37,268 nucleotides of DNA from CAZFHZ01 sp964519015 (GCA_964519015.1 CAZFHZ010000022.1:1-37268), one strand, 5' to 3'; positions 24,093 to 33,237 are shown, numbered from the stretch's first letter. The notes: generated by a model not told the origin, from the letters alone. Made by a program: numbers and translations.

Positions 24093-25486
24093 GACCGGCT
24101 CCCTTCCCGGGTGATCAGACGCTCCACGCTGGTCTGGAAGACCTCGCCCCGGTGGTGGTAGTCGCGGAACATGTCGAAGCTCGAGCAGGCGGGAGCGAGC
24201 AGCACCACGCCGTCGGGAAGGGCCAGCCGCCAAGCCTGTTCGACCGCCTCCTCGAGGGTGGCCGCCTCGTGGAGGGGCACTGCGCCGGCGAACTCCTCCC
24301 GCATGACCGCCCGGGCCTGGCCGATCAGCACGGCCGCCCTCCCGCACCGTGCCAGCAGCTCACGCATGGGGAGATAGGAGGAACCCTTATGCTTGCCGCC
24401 GGCGATGAGCACCACCCCCTGCTCGAAACCGCTCAGCGCGGCCACCGCCGATTCCACGTTGGTGGCCTTCGAATCATCGTAGAAACGCACCCCACCGACC
24501 TGGCCGACCAACTGCAGGCGGTGGGGGAGCCCCCGGAAGGAGCGGAGCGCCCGCTCGATCGCCTCCGGCGGAGCGCCGTGCCGGCGGGCGGCCGCGGCCG
24601 CAGCCATGGCGTTGGTCAGGTTGTGACGACCGGGGAGAGGGACCGCGGAGGCGTGGAAGAGGACCTCCGGTTCGAGGTCCCGGGACCCGGGGTGGCGCAT
24701 CAGGACGATCTCCTCCCCGTCACGCACCTCGGTCCACACCCCCGGACCCACCGGAGGGGTGCCGAGCGTGAAGGGGATCGGGATGGCGGTGATGGCCGCC
24801 ACCGAGCGGACCGCCCCCGGGTCGTCGGCCCCGTAGACCGCCCAGTCCCCGGCCCGCTGCGTCTCCCAGAGCCGGCGCTTGGCCGTCTCGTACTCCTCCA
24901 GTGACCGGTAACGGTCGAGATGGTCGGGCGTGATGTTGAGCATCACCCCGGTGTCGGCGCGAAAGCGTTCGATCCGCTCGAGCTGGAAGCTGGAGAGCTC
25001 CAGCACGGCCACCTCCATCCCCGGCTCCTCGTCGACCAGGGTGGCGAAGGGCCGCCCCAGGTTCCCCCCCGGGTAGGCCGGGATGCCGGCCGCCCCCAGC
25101 ATCTCGGCGCACATGGCCGTGGTGGTGGACTTCCCATTGCTGCCGGTGAGACCGATCACCGCACCACCGAAGTACCAGGAGGCCAGCTCGATCTCGCTGT
25201 AGATCGGCAGGCCCCGCTCCAGCGCCTCGGCGACCGGTCCGGAGTAGGGCTCCACGCCCGGCGAGAGCACCACCAGGTCGCACCCCCCCAGCAAGCGGGG
25301 GGTGTGTCCCCCCACCTCGAAGGCGATCTTTTCCGCCTGCAGGGTGGCCGCCTGCTCGGGGCTCATCGGTTCGGGGGCGATGTCACTGCCGAAGACCCGC
25401 GCACCCCGGCGGGCCAGCAGCAGAGCGGCCGCCCGGCCGGAGACGCCCAGACCGATCACCGACACATGCAGGCCCCGGACCTCCAC
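24089..25486 (-). CDS. murD: UDP-N-acetylmuramoylalanine--D-glutamate ligase MurD
   Basis: 465 residues with a GTG start at 25486 preceded by GAGCGAGGTAG. Rossmann motif VSVIGLGVSGRAAALLLARRGA (about 8-29), P-loop LTGSNGKSTTTAM, NITPDHLDRY, the FDDSKATNVES-like FYDDSKATNVESAVAAL and a C-terminal LLAPACSSFDMFRDYHHRGEVF. It adds D-Glu to UDP-MurNAc-L-Ala. The start is two bases after the stop of a small ORF. Confidence 0.97.
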   Translation of the reverse strand: MEVRGLHVSVIGLGVSGRAAALLLARRGARVFGSDIAPEPMSPEQAATLQAEKIAFEVGGHTPRLLGGCDLVVLSPGVEPYSGPVAEALERGLPIYSEIELASWYFGGAVIGLTGSNGKSTTTAMCAEMLGAAGIPAYPGGNLGRPFATLVDEEPGMEVAVLELSSFQLERIERFRADTGVMLNITPDHLDRYRSLEEYETAKRRLWETQRAGDWAVYGADDPGAVRSVAAITAIPIPFTLGTPPVGPGVWTEVRDGEEIVLMRHPGSRDLEPEVLFHASAVPLPGRHNLTNAMAAAAAARRHGAPPEAIERALRSFRGLPHRLQLVGQVGGVRFYDDSKATNVESAVAALSGFEQGVVLIAGGKHKGSSYLPMRELLARCGRAAVLIGQARAVMREEFAGAVPLHEAATLEEAVEQAWRLALPDGVVLLAPACSSFDMFRDYHHRGEVFQTSVERLITREGSRS

Positions 25487-25488
25487 GC

Positions 25489-25650
25489 CTACCTCGCTCC
25501 CTTCCCGTCGTTCACTCCGTCACTTCTCCCTTCCCGGAGCGTCCGTCTCCCAGCGGAGAGGTTCTCCCGCTCCGGCCCCTGCTTCTCCGGCTCGGTCCGC
25601 TCCACCTCCTCGGGCGGCTCGCTGACCGGTGCCAGGTTGAATCGCAGCAT
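25489..25650 (-). CDS. Small ORF of unknown function between mraY and murD
   Basis: 53 residues, beginning MLRFNLAPVSEPPEEVERTE and ending in DGKGAR. ATG at 25650 has a strong ribosome site (GAGGGAGGG, 5 bases ahead), starts 12 bases after the mraY stop, and its TAG is 2 bases before the murD GTG, so it fits the operon exactly. The first 31 codons nearly all end in G or C, as expected for real coding sequence here; the last 20 are less biased. The protein is hydrophilic, acidic then basic, with no membrane helix and no recognised motif. It could equally be a leader for murD translation. Confidence 0.55.
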   Translation of the reverse strand: MLRFNLAPVSEPPEEVERTEPEKQGPERENLSAGRRTLREGRSDGVNDGKGAR

Positions 25651-25662
25651 CGCGTCCCTCCC

Positions 25663-26754
25663 TCAACGGATCTTGAAGGTGGACAGACTGAACAGCGCAA
25701 ACATGATCCCCAGGATCCAGAACCGGATGACCACCCGGGACTCTACCCAGCCTGAGAGTTCGAAATGATGATGGATGGGGGCCATTCGGAAGACCCGCCT
25801 GCCCCCCCGCCACCGGTAGGAAGCGATCTGGATGAGCACCGAGGCGGCCTCGAGCACGAAGACCCCGCCCACGATGATCAGCAGTAGTTCTTTCTTCAGC
25901 AGCAGGGCGAGGCCGGCCAGCGCCCCCCCCAAGGCCATCGAGCCGGTATCCCCCATGAAGACCTGGGCCGGGTGGGCGTTGAACCAGAGGAAACCGAGGC
26001 AGGCTCCCACCAGCGACATGCCGAAGATGGTCAGCTCCCCGGAATCGGGCAGAAAGAGGATGTTCAGGTAGTCGGCCGTGATCGCGTTCCCGGTCAGGTA
26101 CGCCATCAGGGTGAAGGCGAGGCCGGCGATACCGACCAGTCCGATGGCCAGTCCGTCCAGCCCGTCGGTCAGGTTGACCGCGTTACTGGTGGCGGTGATG
26201 ACCAGCACGACGACCGGGACGTAGAGCACCCCGTAATCGAGCAGGGTGTCCTTCAGGAAGGGGAGCATGGTGGCGGTGGCGTGCTCGATCGGACCGGGGG
26301 GCCAGAGGGTCAGGATCGTCCCGACCACCACCCCCAGGGAGATCTGCCCCGCGAACTTCCAGCGCGCCACCAGGCCCTTCGAGTACTCTTTGACCGTCTT
26401 CAGATAGTCGTCGATGAAGCCGACGATGCCCATCCAGACCGTGCAGAGCAGGACGATCCAGGTGTAGGGGGTATCGAGCGCCGACCAGAGCAGGGTCGGC
26501 ACCACCAAGGCGGCCAGGATGAGCAATCCCCCCATGGTGGGGGTCCCCGCCTTGGTCAGGTGGGTCACCGGGCCGTCCGGCCGGATGTGCTCCCGCAGCT
26601 GCCAGCGGGCCAGCTGGCGGATCAGCCAGCCCCCCAGCAAGAAACAGATCAGCAGTGCGGTGATGGCAGCGTAGGCGCTGCGGAAGGTGAGGTAACCGAA
26701 GAGGCGCATCCAGCCGATGCGGTCGGCGAGCGGGTAGAGCAGGTGGTAGAACAT
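25663..26754 (-). CDS. mraY: Phospho-N-acetylmuramoyl-pentapeptide-transferase MraY
   Basis: 363 residues, about ten transmembrane helices. Signatures AGTPTMGGLLIL (about 68-79), FIDDYLK with the Mg-binding Asp pair, NAVNLTDGLDGLA, FMGDTGSMALGG and PIHHHFE. It forms lipid I from UDP-MurNAc-pentapeptide and undecaprenyl phosphate in the inner membrane. ATG is 3 bases after the murF stop. Confidence 0.98.
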   Translation of the reverse strand: MFYHLLYPLADRIGWMRLFGYLTFRSAYAAITALLICFLLGGWLIRQLARWQLREHIRPDGPVTHLTKAGTPTMGGLLILAALVVPTLLWSALDTPYTWIVLLCTVWMGIVGFIDDYLKTVKEYSKGLVARWKFAGQISLGVVVGTILTLWPPGPIEHATATMLPFLKDTLLDYGVLYVPVVVLVITATSNAVNLTDGLDGLAIGLVGIAGLAFTLMAYLTGNAITADYLNILFLPDSGELTIFGMSLVGACLGFLWFNAHPAQVFMGDTGSMALGGALAGLALLLKKELLLIIVGGVFVLEAASVLIQIASYRWRGGRRVFRMAPIHHHFELSGWVESRVVIRFWILGIMFALFSLSTFKIR

Positions 26755-26757
26755 GGG

Positions 26758-28140
26758 CTAGGACTCCTCTGCGGGGCCGACCCCCGCCTCGCGGATGCGT
26801 TCGGCCAGCCGCTCCAGCCCGATGCGCCGACTCCCCTTGAGCAGGACCACGTCTCCCGGCTCCAGCCGCCCCGGCAGCACCTCCCAGGCCTCCTCGATCG
26901 AGGAGGTCGCCACGATGCAGGTGGCGGGCAGACCCGCCCGGGCGGCCCCTTCGGCGGTGACCGCGGCGAACCGACCGACCGTCACCAGCAGTCCCACCCC
27001 GACGGCCCTCGCCTGCTCTCCCAGTTCCCGGTGGGCCTGCTCGGTGATCCCACCCAGCTCGAGCATGTCCCCGAGCACGGCCACCTTGCGGCGTCCCCGC
27101 CCTTCCGTCCAGTCGCGCAGCATCTCCAGGGCGCGGGCGGCGCTGACGGGGTTGGCGTTGTAGGCGTCGTTGATGACCGTCACCCCACCCACCTCGAAGA
27201 TCTCCGAACGCCAGTGCGGGGGCTGGAACGATTCCAGTCCGTTCCGCACCTGTTCGGGCGTGCAGCCCATGACCTCCCCCACCGCGGCCGCGGCCAGGGC
27301 GTTGGCCGCGTTGTGCGCGCCCGCCAGGGGGATACGCACCGGTTCGGAGCCACCGATGCGCAGCAGGGGGAAGGCCCCTTCGGCCAGCCCGACCACCTCG
27401 CCCCGCACGTCGGCCTCCGGACCGAATCCGAACGTCACCACCCGGGCCTCGGTGAGGGCCCGGATACCGGGGGTGTGCGCATCGTCGGCGTTCAGGACCA
27501 CAAACCCATCCTTACCGACCGCCTCGACCAGTTCCGCCTTGGCCCGGGCCACCTCCGCTATCCCGTTCAGGAACTCCAGGTGGGCCGGCCCCACATTGGT
27601 GACCACCCCGCCGGTCGGGAGGGCGACCGAGCAGAGGCGCGCAAGTTCCCCCGGATGGTTCATGCCCAGCTCGATCACCGCCACCTCGTGGGTCCGGCGC
27701 AGGCGCAGCAGGGTGATGGGGACCCCGATGTGGTTGTTGAAGGAGCCCTCACTGCGCAGCACCCGGTAGGCGACGCCCAGCACCGAGGCGATCATCTCCT
27801 TGGTGGTGGTCTTGCCGTTGCTGCCGGTCACCCCCACCACCGGGATCCCCAGGCGCCGCCGGTGGTAGCGGGCCAGTCCCTGCAGCGCCGCCACCGTATC
27901 GGCCACCGGGATCAGCGGACTGGCGCGCAGCACCCGGCGCCGCCGCCCGGCCAGCCACGACTGCGCCACCACCGCCGCCAGCGCCCCCGCCTGCAGCGCA
28001 TCCTCCACGAAATCATGCCCGTCGAAACGGTCCCCCCGGATGGCCACGAACAGATCGCCCGGGCGGACCTTCCGGCTGTCGATCGACACGCCGGTGAAGG
28101 CGGTCTCGGGAGGGAGGCCCCGGGGAAGGGTGGCGCTCAT
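26758..28140 (-). CDS. murF: UDP-N-acetylmuramoyl-tripeptide--D-alanyl-D-alanine ligase MurF
   Basis: 460 residues. N-terminal substrate domain with IDSRKVRPGDLFVAIRG (about 20-36), P-loop VTGSNGKTTTKEM, ELGMNHPGE, NVGPAHLE and the C-terminal INDAYNANPVSA and AVLGDMLELG, all characteristic of MurF. It adds D-Ala-D-Ala to the tripeptide stem. ATG overlaps the murE stop (ATGA). Confidence 0.97.
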   Translation of the reverse strand: MSATLPRGLPPETAFTGVSIDSRKVRPGDLFVAIRGDRFDGHDFVEDALQAGALAAVVAQSWLAGRRRRVLRASPLIPVADTVAALQGLARYHRRRLGIPVVGVTGSNGKTTTKEMIASVLGVAYRVLRSEGSFNNHIGVPITLLRLRRTHEVAVIELGMNHPGELARLCSVALPTGGVVTNVGPAHLEFLNGIAEVARAKAELVEAVGKDGFVVLNADDAHTPGIRALTEARVVTFGFGPEADVRGEVVGLAEGAFPLLRIGGSEPVRIPLAGAHNAANALAAAAVGEVMGCTPEQVRNGLESFQPPHWRSEIFEVGGVTVINDAYNANPVSAARALEMLRDWTEGRGRRKVAVLGDMLELGGITEQAHRELGEQARAVGVGLLVTVGRFAAVTAEGAARAGLPATCIVATSSIEEAWEVLPGRLEPGDVVLLKGSRRIGLERLAERIREAGVGPAEES

Positions 28141-29672
28141 CGGATCAGTTCCCGGCGGCGCCGGCCACCCGCCTGACCGCCTCCGGGGGCCGTCGTCGCC
28201 GCCTCGGCCACCGCCGCGGCCACGATCGCCCGTTCGTCGAAAGGCCGGCGTTCGGTGCCGACGATCTGGTATCGCTCATGCCCCTTGCCGGCCACCAGCA
28301 GCACATCTCCGGGGAGCGCTTCGGCCACCGCCGCCGCGATCGCGCTCGGGCGGTCCTCTTCGACGAGGACCGCCCGGCGGGCCTCGGCCGGGATACCGGC
28401 CACGATCTCGGCGATGATGGCCGCAGGTTCCTCGGTACGCGGGTTGTCGCTGGTCACGAAGACCCGGTCGGCACCCAGGGCGGCGATCCGCCCCATGAGC
28501 GGGCGCTTCCCCCGGTCGCGGTCCCCCCCGCAACCGAAGACCACCATTACTTTTCCTTCGCCAGCCAGCTCGCGGCAGGCCTGCAGCGCCCCCCGCAGCG
28601 CTTCCGGCTTGTGGGCGTAGTCGAGCAGGATGGTGACCCCCTCGGGAGCCGGCAGGCGCTCCATGCGCCCCGGCACCGCCGGGGCGCCGGCCAGTACCCG
28701 GGCGGACTCATCCGCTCCGTATCCCGCCACCTGCCCGACCGCCGCGGCGGTCAGCAGGTTGTGCACATTGAAGAGCCCCAGCAGCGGACTGGTCAGACGG
28801 GCTACTTCCCCGCCGGCGTGGAGCTTGAAGGAGATTCCGGTGGTCGCCACCTCCACCTCGCTCGCCCGGACCTGGGCCTCGCTCCCCAGACCGATACGCA
28901 CCACCGGCTCGGGGAGCTCCCGGGCCAGTCGTTCCCCTTCCGGGTCGTCGATGTTGACCACCGCGGTCCCCCCCAGTTTGCGATGACGCTCGAAGAGGAT
29001 CCGCTTGGCCGCCAGGTAGGCCTCCATCGTGCCATGGAAATCGAGGTGGTCGCGTCCCAGGTTGGTGAAGCAGGTGACGTCGAAGTCGAGCCCTTCCAGC
29101 CGGCCGAGCGCCAGGCCGTGGCTGGAGACCTCCAGCACGGCCGCCGCGTCCCCCGCCTCGAGCATCCGGGCGAGCAGGGCCTGCAGGTCGGACGATTCCG
29201 GGGTAGTGTGGGGGGCCTCCTCCTCCCTGCCTCCGACCAGGTAGTTGACCGTACCGACCAGTCCTACCGAGGTCCCCCCGGCCTCGGCCAGCAGGTGCCG
29301 GATGAGCAGGGTGGTGGTGGTCTTGCCGTTGGTGCCGGTCACCCCGACGGTAAAGAGCCGCTCGCCGGGGAAGCCGTGGATCACCGCGGCCACCGGCCCC
29401 AGCGCGCAGCGGGTGTCGGGGACGACCACCTGGGGGAGGGGGACTTCCACCGGCCGCTCGACCAGCGCCGCCGCCGCCCCGGCCGCGGCCGCCATCGCCA
29501 CGAAGTCGTGCCCGTCGAGACGTTGCCCCGGCACCGCCACGAAGAGGTCGCCGGGACGCACCCGCCGGGAATCGTAGGCCACGCCGCCCACCTCGAGAGT
29601 GCGCACCGGTTCCCATCCGCGGGCGAGCAGCCGCAGTCCGGAGAACTCCAGCACCGCTTCCAGGCGTATCAT
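28137..29672 (-). CDS. murE: UDP-MurNAc-tripeptide synthetase MurE, meso-diaminopimelate type
   Basis: 511 residues. N-terminal YDSRRVRPGDLFVAVPG (33-49), P-loop GTNGKTTT (113-120), conserved HTTPES (155-160), the carbamoylated-Lys region YLAAKRILF (K223), DYAHKPEALRGAL (351-363) and DNPRTEEP (409-416). The DNPR motif is the mark of enzymes adding meso-diaminopimelate rather than lysine, so the cell wall is probably mDAP-type. This agrees with the Csd4-like carboxypeptidase in the window. ATG overlaps the ftsI stop (ATGA). A basic Gly/Arg tail ends the protein. Confidence 0.97.
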   Translation of the reverse strand: MIRLEAVLEFSGLRLLARGWEPVRTLEVGGVAYDSRRVRPGDLFVAVPGQRLDGHDFVAMAAAAGAAAALVERPVEVPLPQVVVPDTRCALGPVAAVIHGFPGERLFTVGVTGTNGKTTTTLLIRHLLAEAGGTSVGLVGTVNYLVGGREEEAPHTTPESSDLQALLARMLEAGDAAAVLEVSSHGLALGRLEGLDFDVTCFTNLGRDHLDFHGTMEAYLAAKRILFERHRKLGGTAVVNIDDPEGERLARELPEPVVRIGLGSEAQVRASEVEVATTGISFKLHAGGEVARLTSPLLGLFNVHNLLTAAAVGQVAGYGADESARVLAGAPAVPGRMERLPAPEGVTILLDYAHKPEALRGALQACRELAGEGKVMVVFGCGGDRDRGKRPLMGRIAALGADRVFVTSDNPRTEEPAAIIAEIVAGIPAEARRAVLVEEDRPSAIAAAVAEALPGDVLLVAGKGHERYQIVGTERRPFDERAIVAAAVAEAATTAPGGGQAGGRRRRELIR

Positions 29673-31771
29673 CGGCCCTCTCCCGGGCCCGGCCGGCGGG
29701 CCCGCACGCTCAGGCTGCTTCCTTCCGACACCCGGCGTCCCGGGGGGGGGTCCTGGGCGTAGACCACCCCACTCCCCTGGGTGTTCAAGGTCAATCCGAG
29801 CGCCGAGGCTTCGGCCGCCGCCTCACGCAGGGTGCGCCCGCGCAGGTCGGGCACGATGGCCGTCGTCTCCTCGGTGGCCGGTTTCTCCAGCCGCAGCAGC
29901 ACCACCTGCCCCGGCCGGACGGGCGTGAGCGGGGCCGGCTCCTGGGCCAGCACCAGGGGTCCGCGACCGACCAGACGGACCTTCAATCCCCGGCGGGTCA
30001 ACTCCCGGGCCGCCTCGTCGGCGGGACGCCGGCGCAGGTCGGGGACCAGCGGATTGGGATGCTCGGCCACCTCGTGGATGACCGGACCGAGTCCTTCGAG
30101 GGGCCGCTCCGGGTGACTGGCCAGCCGCCGGACCACCCGGGCGAAGACCGGGGCAGCCACCTCGCGGGCGTAGTAACGGCGCGCCGGTTCATCGATCACC
30201 ACAAAGAGCAGGAAGGTCGGCGCCGAGGCCGGGAGGAAACCGCAGAAGCTCGAGTTGTAGGCACCCGCCTCATAGCCGCCGACGCCCGCCTTGCGGGCCG
30301 TCCCGGTCTTGCCGGCGATCTCCAGGCTGCCAACCGCGGCCAGGTCGCCGGTGCCATGGGTCACCGCCTCCTTCAAGAAACCCCGGAGTATGGCCGAGGT
30401 TTCCTCGTGCATAACCCGGCGGACCACTTCCCGGGAGCCGACCCGGTGGAGATGGCCGCGCCCATCCTCGACCGCGGCCACCACGTAGGGACGGAGCAGT
30501 TCCCCGCCGTTGGCCAGCGCCGCGAAGGCGGTCGCCACCTGGAGGGTGGTCACCGAGACGCCGTACCCGATCGAGAGGCTCTCCAGGGCGGGTCCGTACC
30601 ACTCGGTGAGCTTGCGGAGCAGGCCTCCGTCCTCGGCCGGCAGGTCGATGCCGGTCGGCTGGCCGTACCCGAAGTCGCGGGCGGTGCGGTAGAAGCGCGC
30701 CTCGCCGATCCGCTGGGCGATCATGATCGTCCCCACGTTGCTCGACTGGCCGAGCACCTCGCCCAGGCTCATCTTCCCGTGCGCCTTGGTATCGCTGATC
30801 TCGGCGCCCACCACCTGGATCACGCCGTTGCCGCCGTCGATGGTGTCGGCGGGAGTGAAGCGGCCGGCATCGAGCGCGGCGGCGAAGGTCACGATCTTGT
30901 TGACCGATCCCGGCTCGAAGGGATCGGTGACCACCCGGTTGCGGCGCAGCTCGGCCGGGAATTCCTCGGGGAGGTTGGGGTCGTAGGCGGGCACGCAGGC
31001 CATGGCCAGCACCGCCCCGGTGCGCGGGTCGAGCGCGACCGCGGCACCGCGCTCCGCCTCCGCGAAGGCCACTCCCCGGGCCAGTTCTTCCTGCACCACC
31101 TCCTGGATGACGGCGTCCAGGGTCAGGTGGAGACGCAGGCCGTCCACCGGATCCACGCGGGTCGCCTCCAGGCCGGGGATGGGGGCGCCCGTGGCGTCCA
31201 CCTGCTGGATGAGCCGGCCCTCGCGGCCTCTCAGACGCTCCTCGTAGAAGAGCTCCAGCCCCTCCATCCCCACGCCGTCCACTCCGACGTGACCGATGAG
31301 CTGGGCGGCGATCTCACGGCGCGGATAGGTTCGGCGGTACTCGCGAACCAGTTCGACCCCCACCGGGAGCTGGTGGGTGGCCGGCGGCTCGGTCCGCAGT
31401 TCCTGACGGCGGGCCACGTAGAAGAAGCCCTGGTGGGCGCGGATCTGGTCCCGCCAGTGTCGGCTCCCCTTCCCCAGCAGGGAATCGAGCAGGGCGGCCA
31501 CGGCCGGGGGATCCTTGACCAGGCGCGGGTGGACTCCGACGGTGTAGAGGAGGCGGTCGGCGGCCAGCAGGCGGTCATGAACGTCCACGATCTCACCCCG
31601 TCGGGCGGGCAGGGTCACCTCGCGGAGGTGTTGCTCCTGGGCGCGCTGGCGGTACTTGTGGCTGGCCACCACCTGGATGACGGTCAGCCGCCAGACCAGA
31701 CCGGCCCAGGCGAGGCCGAAGAGGAGGGCGAAGAGGTGGATCCGCCCGGGGTGCGCGAACCTGGTGCGCAC
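29669..31771 (-). CDS. ftsI: Septal penicillin-binding protein 3 / FtsI with two PASTA domains
   Basis: 700 residues with a GTG start 3 bases after the ftsL stop. Cytoplasmic tail and one membrane helix (about 12-35), PBP dimerisation domain (about 50-215, with PARRGEIVD), transpeptidase domain with active site SVNK (S289-K292), SSN (343-345) and KTG (488-490). Two PASTA domains follow (about 572-630 and 638-692, VPDLRGRTLREAAAEASALG). PASTA-bearing FtsI is usual in Firmicutes (PBP2x, SpoVD) and also occurs in several FCB-type phyla; E. coli FtsI has none. It cross-links septal peptidoglycan in the periplasm with FtsW. Confidence 0.96.
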   Translation of the reverse strand: MRTRFAHPGRIHLFALLFGLAWAGLVWRLTVIQVVASHKYRQRAQEQHLREVTLPARRGEIVDVHDRLLAADRLLYTVGVHPRLVKDPPAVAALLDSLLGKGSRHWRDQIRAHQGFFYVARRQELRTEPPATHQLPVGVELVREYRRTYPRREIAAQLIGHVGVDGVGMEGLELFYEERLRGREGRLIQQVDATGAPIPGLEATRVDPVDGLRLHLTLDAVIQEVVQEELARGVAFAEAERGAAVALDPRTGAVLAMACVPAYDPNLPEEFPAELRRNRVVTDPFEPGSVNKIVTFAAALDAGRFTPADTIDGGNGVIQVVGAEISDTKAHGKMSLGEVLGQSSNVGTIMIAQRIGEARFYRTARDFGYGQPTGIDLPAEDGGLLRKLTEWYGPALESLSIGYGVSVTTLQVATAFAALANGGELLRPYVVAAVEDGRGHLHRVGSREVVRRVMHEETSAILRGFLKEAVTHGTGDLAAVGSLEIAGKTGTARKAGVGGYEAGAYNSSFCGFLPASAPTFLLFVVIDEPARRYYAREVAAPVFARVVRRLASHPERPLEGLGPVIHEVAEHPNPLVPDLRRRPADEAARELTRRGLKVRLVGRGPLVLAQEPAPLTPVRPGQVVLLRLEKPATEETTAIVPDLRGRTLREAAAEASALGLTLNTQGSGVVYAQDPPPGRRVSEGSSLSVRARRPGPGEGR

Positions 31772-31774
31772 GAC

Positions 31775-32275
31775 TCAGCGTCCCCCGGGAGGATCGGGCG
31801 GGACCGGGCGATCGCCCGGGCGGTCCGCCCGGCTGGAATCGGGGAGGACCTCCCGGGCCCAGGCCCGGGGACTGAGTTCACGCTCGAGTCCATCGGCCGC
31901 CATCACGGCTGCGTTGCGCAGGTAGGTCCAGACCGTGGGGCGCGGACCGGCTGCGGTCGGGGCCACAGCGATCGTCTCCATGGGGGAAGTGGGGAAGACC
32001 AGGCCGAGCTTGAGGGCCTCCGCCACCACGTGACCGCTCCCGCGCTGATCGGCCATCTCCAACTCGAGGCGATCCACCTGGCGCTGCAGACTCTCGCGCT
32101 GCACCCGCAGTTCTTCGATCCGGCCGGCTTCCTCGAGGGTCTGTTCGCGGCCCCACAGGTGGGCGAGGGAGAAGAGGAAGAGGAGGAGCAACAGCTGCAG
32201 ACCCCGCCCTCGGCTGACGGGTCGGGTGGTCCGGCGGGTGCCGGAACGCTTCGATGTGGTTTGAGACCGGCTCAT
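31775..32275 (-). CDS. ftsL: Cell division protein FtsL-like
   Basis: 166 residues from the ATG at 32275, overlapping the rsmH stop as ATGA; the longer open frame upstream is shadow of rsmH. A basic cytoplasmic tail (about 1-25, many Arg/Thr/Ser) precedes a single membrane helix (about 26-41, LQLLLLLFLFSLAHLW), then a coiled coil (about 44-76, EELRVQRESLQRQVDRLELEMAD) and an A/P-rich C-terminal tail, longer than usual. FtsL is poorly conserved; identity rests on topology and position between rsmH and ftsI. It bridges FtsQ/FtsB with FtsW/FtsI. Confidence 0.85.
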   Translation of the reverse strand: MSRSQTTSKRSGTRRTTRPVSRGRGLQLLLLLFLFSLAHLWGREQTLEEAGRIEELRVQRESLQRQVDRLELEMADQRGSGHVVAEALKLGLVFPTSPMETIAVAPTAAGPRPTVWTYLRNAAVMAADGLERELSPRAWAREVLPDSSRADRPGDRPVPPDPPGGR

Positions 32276-33237
32276 CCTGCTGTCCCCTCGGCCGTCCGTT
32301 CGGCCACCCGCAGCCGCGCGCTGCGGGACCTCGGGTTCGCGGTCCGCTCCGCCTCGGAGGGCCGCACGGCGCGGGGAGTGAGGACCTTCAGTTCGGGCGA
32401 GTGACCACATGCGCACACGGGGAAGTCGGGGGGACAGACGCATCCCCGGGCCTTCTCCCGGAGGTAGTGCTTGACCCGGCGGTCCTCCAGCGAGTGGTAG
32501 GCGATCACCGCCAGCCGCCCGCCCGCCCGCAGGGTCCGCATCGCTCCGGCCAGCCCCGCTTCGAGCTGACCGAACTCGTCGTTGACCCGGATCCGCAGCG
32601 CCTGGAAGACCCGGCTCAGTGCCTGGGTCCAAGCCCGCGGCGGCGCGTGCGCTTCCACGATCCGCCGCAGATCCCCGCTGCGTTCCAGGGGAGCCTCATC
32701 CCGTTGACGCACCACGGCCCTCGCCAGGGCGCGGGCGTTCGGGACCTCGCCCCCCTCCCGGAACAGCTCCGTCAGCTCACGCTCATCCAGCCGCGCGAGC
32801 AGGTCGGCCGCCGTCACCGGCAGGTCCGGGTCCATACGCATGTCGAGCGGTGCATCCTCCCGGTAGGTGAAACCGAGGCGGGGATCGTCGATCTGCCGGG
32901 AGGAGACGCCCAGATCGAGCAGGATACCGTCCACCGGGGCCAGCCCTTCCTGATCGGCGATCCGCGCCAGCTCGCCGAAGACGCCCCGGCGTACGATGAC
33001 CCGCTGCTCCCCGCCTAAACGCGTCCCCAGGGTCCGCAGCGCCCCGGGGTCGCGGTCCAGGGCCAGCACCCGGGCATCCGCTCCGAGTGCGGCCAGGAGG
33101 CGGCTGGTGTGCCCGCCTCCGCCCGCCGTCCCGTCGATGTAGGTGCCGTCGCGCCGGGTCACCAGGAGCGCGATGGCCTCCTCGACCAGGACGGGGATGT
33201 GATACGACTCGGGCCTCTCAGGCTCCCGCGATGCCAA
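32272..33237 (-). CDS. rsmH: 16S rRNA (cytosine(1402)-N4)-methyltransferase RsmH
   Basis: 321 residues. N-terminal YHIPVLVEEAIALL (about 12-25), SAM-binding GTYIDGTAGGGGHTSRLLAAL (about 31-51), DGILLDLGVSSRQIDDPRLGF, LDMRMDP and the C-terminal YHSLEDRRVKHYLREKARG. An additional Cys cluster (CVCPPDFPVCACG) is common in the family. The TTG start at 33237 overlaps the end of the STAS gene by 20 bases; no ATG or GTG alternative lies between it and the conserved HIPVL. It methylates C1402 of 16S rRNA. Confidence 0.95.
   Translation of the reverse strand: MASREPERPESYHIPVLVEEAIALLVTRRDGTYIDGTAGGGGHTSRLLAALGADARVLALDRDPGALRTLGTRLGGEQRVIVRRGVFGELARIADQEGLAPVDGILLDLGVSSRQIDDPRLGFTYREDAPLDMRMDPDLPVTAADLLARLDERELTELFREGGEVPNARALARAVVRQRDEAPLERSGDLRRIVEAHAPPRAWTQALSRVFQALRIRVNDEFGQLEAGLAGAMRTLRAGGRLAVIAYHSLEDRRVKHYLREKARGCVCPPDFPVCACGHSPELKVLTPRAVRPSEAERTANPRSRSARLRVAERTAEGTAG

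Noticed and set aside
24093..24347. N-terminal extension of ftsW
   Set aside because: It reads murD out of frame; the GTG at 24092 with GTGA overlap gives the standard FtsW N-terminus.
25972..28176. 734-residue plus-strand open frame
   Set aside because: Opposite mraY and murF, rich in His/Gln/Gly/Pro; a shadow of genuine genes.
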